From assembly GCA_029866125.1 (NCBI GenBank), contig JARWZZ010000007.1, forward strand, positions 186,001 to 250,000: a stretch of DNA of 64,000 nt, written 5' to 3'. The notes under the pieces are model-generated. The model saw nothing but the letters and a program-made list of their open reading frames with translations. It ran no database searches and was not told the DNA's origin. Positions 60,984-64,000 of the stretch are shown piece after piece; the stretch's first letter is position 1, and every line of letters starts with the position of its first letter. Made by a program: the position numbers and the translations under genes. This DNA is from Limnobacter sp. (GTDB lineage Bacteria; Pseudomonadota; Gammaproteobacteria; Burkholderiales; Burkholderiaceae_B).

Positions 60984-63901
60984 CGTCCCAAGCCGTTGGC
61001 CACGGCTTGCATGGACACCACAATCGGCTCCACCAAGTCGTTGCTCAAATCGGGGTTGGCCTGTGCCTGTTTCAGCAATTTGGCTTGAAGGGCGTTGGAC
61101 CAATTCAGTAATTCCCCTCGCACCTTGAGGCTGCTTTTCTCATCCGGGCGGTTTTGCAGCAATTCGGTTTGCTGCTTAATCGCATTGATGTAGGTGGTGG
61201 TTTTGGTGTGCTCCGCCTCAATCTGGCTCATGATGGCCTCGTTTTCAGCGCCAGTGCCTGCGTACATGCGTGCAATACCCATGTCTGCCTTGGCCAAAGC
61301 CATTTCAGTACGGTCCACCAAATTTTTAACGATAGGCCAAGTTTGGTACATGTCGCGTAATGTTTCCATTCGGGCTGTTGGACTTGAATTACCCCCCGCA
61401 TCATTTAGATAGGCTTCAATCGCAGTGCCGGTGCCAAAAAATCCTGGCACCATGGCGCGGCATTGCATCCAGCTCGCCACCCAAGGAATGGCTCGCAATT
61501 CATCAATGTTCAGCTTTTTCGGCCCCGACTGTGGTTCCGCACGCTTGGCAGGGCGGCTACCCGCATTCGAATGTTTGATGTGGTTAATCGGTGTAGACGA
61601 CTCGTAAAACTCTCCCAAATTCGGGTTGTTGTACAGGTCTTTGTACTTTGCCTCTGCATGATCAGCCAATTGATCCATGACCGCGCTGTACGTCTCAAAC
61701 TGCTGCTGGTCACCGCCTTTGGCCACACGGCTTAAGGTTGCGCCCACCATTTGGTCTAGGCTGGCATTGGCAATTTCAACGTTACCAAACTTCGCATTGA
61801 CTTCTTCGCCTTGCTCGGTCTGCCTAAACCCAGCCACCAAGGATCGCCCGTCGTGCACTGAAATTTCATCGCTGTAATTTTTACCTGCGCCGCGTGCTTC
61901 AGTGCCTCCACGGCCGTGGAAATACTCCAGCTGTATGCCGTGCTTCTCGCCAATCTGCATCATTTCCAAAGTGCCTTTGTAAACAGCCCAGTTGGACGAC
62001 ATGGAGCCCGCCAAGCGGTCACTGTCCGAGTAACCCACCATCACCATTTGGCGCTGGTCGCCACGGTTCAAAACACTTTTGTACCAAGGGTCAGACAGCA
62101 GGCCATTCAAAATTTCTGGGCCGTTCTTCAGGTCGTCCACCGTCTCAATTAGGCCAACAATCTTCATGTCGCAAAAGTCTGGTCCGGCCACTTGGGCATG
62201 GCGCAACAGCACCATCACCTCCATCAAATCGCTTACGGTTTCAGTGTTGGCAGTGATGCAGTTTTCCAGCGCAGCTTTGCCAAATTGGTCGTGAATGTCT
62301 TTGTAAGCGCGAATCAATTCCACTTCGCGTTTGAAGTCTTCAATTTCATGCGGTTTGTAATCCTTCAGGATTTGTTGGCGCACCTCATCGCTGGCTTGGT
62401 CTAGGTTATCGTTTAGCAAATCGCCGTCCGGGCTGTTCAAGCGTTCTTTCAGCACTGCCCGCTTGTCCGCTTCAGGTAGGCTGCGGTAATCGCTTCGCAC
62501 GCCAGATAGTCTTAGTAAAATGTCCACCGTTTTTTCATTGATGGCGCTGTTCTGGCGGATGTCTGTGGTGGCGCCATGAAAGCCGTGAGCTTTGATGTCG
62601 ATCACCAAACTGCGAATTTTCCGCTCGGCTTGCTCTTTCATCAAGGGTGGAAGGCTAGAAAAATCCAAACCTTTCAAGTCCGCAATGAATTGGTCGGGCG
62701 TGCTGTAAAAATTGCTGTCCAGCTCTGCCAAGGAATCTGTGAAGGTTGAGGGTGATACCCCAGCGCGAATCCTGTTTTGAGTGTTGCTCAACTTGTCTTG
62801 AATGGCGATGAGTGCAGTGTCTTGATTGGCTGTTTGAATCAATGTCCGCAAGTTGGGGTTTGAATTGCCATTCAACTTGGCACCCAGTTTCGAATCGCTG
62901 AGCTTACGCGCGTAGTTGTTGAATGTGGAATCGGAATACAGTGCCACACTGCTACGCAAGGTGTCTGCGGTTACAAATGAGTTTCCATCCCGGTCGCCGC
63001 CCACCCAGTTGCCTGTGGTAATCAGCGGCTCTTGCAAATGTTCACCTGTCAATAGGTGTAGTTGTTGGTCAATCGCTTTGTGGATTTGGTGACTGGCTTT
63101 TTGCAGGTTTTGCAGCGGTACCTGGTAGCCCTCCGCTTCTTGAATGACGGTTGGGCGTACATTTCTTCGGCCTTGCTCATTCCACAGTGCGTTGGGCAAA
63201 TGACCCAGATCGCTGGGGCTGGTGCTTGGGCTGGATCCGGGGCTCTGGCTAGTTGCATCTCGTTCTCCTTGTGGGCTTCGGCTTGGCGATGTGCCACTGC
63301 CGTCAGAAAATTGCCCTAAGCTTTGTAGGCTTGCATTGCTGCGGATTGAAGGCGAGCGATAAACCAAATCACTGGCATTTGGGCGGCTTAGGTTGGTGGG
63401 GTGGGCGGTAAATACGGGTGAAATTTTCGCCTTCTTTAATTCCTTTTGTGTGTTCAAGTGGTCTTTTACAGTCCGCTCCACAAAGTCCTGAACGCCTTGG
63501 TACAAGCGACCTTCGGCCTTGTTTTTGTGCGCTTGTATATTTTTCTCCAGCGAGTCCATCATCATGGCTTGAGAGTTAATGTAAGACAGCACCTTCGTAA
63601 TTAATTTCGGGTTGTGAATGTGTTGCTGAATGAAAGACTCGCAATCTTGTTGGAGGCGATTGAGGTCCGTACCTCCGTTTCGATCAATCTTGTCCAGAAA
63701 ACCGCTTAGCTCTTGATAGGTTCTTTCACCCAGTTCATTGCGTATGGCGGTGCGTAGGGCTGGCTGGGCCAAGGTTCGAATTCCGGTAAGTTGTCCTGTA
63801 ATGGGGTTGGCGTTGTCTCCGCTCGTGGTTGAAAGGGATTGATCAAACTCCGAGGCGTGTGTGGTTGCGGCGGTCGGCGTATTCACTTCATGGATGGGCA
63901 C
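60974..63901 (-). CDS. divergent phosphoenolpyruvate carboxylase homologue
   Basis: WVGGDRDGNSFVT, VMVGYSDSDRLAGSMSSNWAVYKG, FHGRGGTEARGAG, GSRPAKR, LRAIPWVASWMQCRAMVPGFFGTGTAI; altered TAHPTN and C-terminus. Confidence 0.85.
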   Translation of the reverse strand: MPIHEVNTPTAATTHASEFDQSLSTTSGDNANPITGQLTGIRTLAQPALRTAIRNELGERTYQELSGFLDKIDRNGGTDLNRLQQDCESFIQQHIHNPKLITKVLSYINSQAMMMDSLEKNIQAHKNKAEGRLYQGVQDFVERTVKDHLNTQKELKKAKISPVFTAHPTNLSRPNASDLVYRSPSIRSNASLQSLGQFSDGSGTSPSRSPQGERDATSQSPGSSPSTSPSDLGHLPNALWNEQGRRNVRPTVIQEAEGYQVPLQNLQKASHQIHKAIDQQLHLLTGEHLQEPLITTGNWVGGDRDGNSFVTADTLRSSVALYSDSTFNNYARKLSDSKLGAKLNGNSNPNLRTLIQTANQDTALIAIQDKLSNTQNRIRAGVSPSTFTDSLAELDSNFYSTPDQFIADLKGLDFSSLPPLMKEQAERKIRSLVIDIKAHGFHGATTDIRQNSAINEKTVDILLRLSGVRSDYRSLPEADKRAVLKERLNSPDGDLLNDNLDQASDEVRQQILKDYKPHEIEDFKREVELIRAYKDIHDQFGKAALENCITANTETVSDLMEVMVLLRHAQVAGPDFCDMKIVGLIETVDDLKNGPEILNGLLSDPWYKSVLNRGDQRQMVMVGYSDSDRLAGSMSSNWAVYKGTLEMMQIGEKHGIQLEYFHGRGGTEARGAGKNYSDEISVHDGRSLVAGFRQTEQGEEVNAKFGNVEIANASLDQMVGATLSRVAKGGDQQQFETYSAVMDQLADHAEAKYKDLYNNPNLGEFYESSTPINHIKHSNAGSRPAKRAEPQSGPKKLNIDELRAIPWVASWMQCRAMVPGFFGTGTAIEAYLNDAGGNSSPTARMETLRDMYQTWPIVKNLVDRTEMALAKADMGIARMYAGTGAENEAIMSQIEAEHTKTTTYINAIKQQTELLQNRPDEKSSLKVRGELLNWSNALQAKLLKQAQANPDLSNDLVEPIVVSMQAVANGLGRFG

Positions 63902-64000
63902 TTTTGGCTCCTTTTTAGCGACTGAGGTGGAGTCAAATCCTATTGAAGTTGGTCGCTGGTAATCATTTGTGGTGACCCAATATGATGAAGACTGGGCAAT

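Overview
This 64 kb window is a dense, mostly housekeeping chromosomal segment. Gene content and order suggest a betaproteobacterium of the Burkholderiales, possibly Limnobacter-like (taxonomy is inference). Recognisable blocks: nth/solitary rnfB/phaZ/fpr/ferredoxin; a LUD-domain protein plus TRAP-type binding protein; a livFGMH branched-chain amino-acid ABC transporter with a divergent binding protein; ilvD, lgt, TauE/SafE; a 6S RNA candidate beside zapA; tonB, dapB, bamE/fur, recN, nadK; a heat-shock block hrcA-hemH-grpE-dnaK-dnaJ; scpA, SulP transporter, metG; a four-tRNA cluster (Gly-Cys-Gly-Leu); queC; an iron-type ABC transporter; acnB; an amidase. No CRISPR array, transposase or prophage was seen. 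Two regions stand out. (1) About 38.6-48.6 kb: a LuxR-type regulator with a receiver-like domain lacking a recognisable phosphoacceptor, an ECF-type sigma factor, a small anti-sigma-like protein without an obvious membrane helix, a complete type I secretion trio (ABC/HlyD/TolC), and two signal-peptide-less acidic proteins. One of these has an Asp/Val/Ile-Pro repeat tract and a Gly-rich tail but no RTX repeats. This is the best candidate for an undescribed system. (2) 60.97-63.90 kb: a highly divergent phosphoenolpyruvate carboxylase homologue with TAHPTE changed to TAHPTN, a Ser/Pro-rich insert after the catalytic-His loop, and loss of the canonical C-terminal (M)RNTG, with a 14-bp tandem repeat overlapping its stop codon. 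All calls come from reading the sequence and supplied translations; no database search was run.
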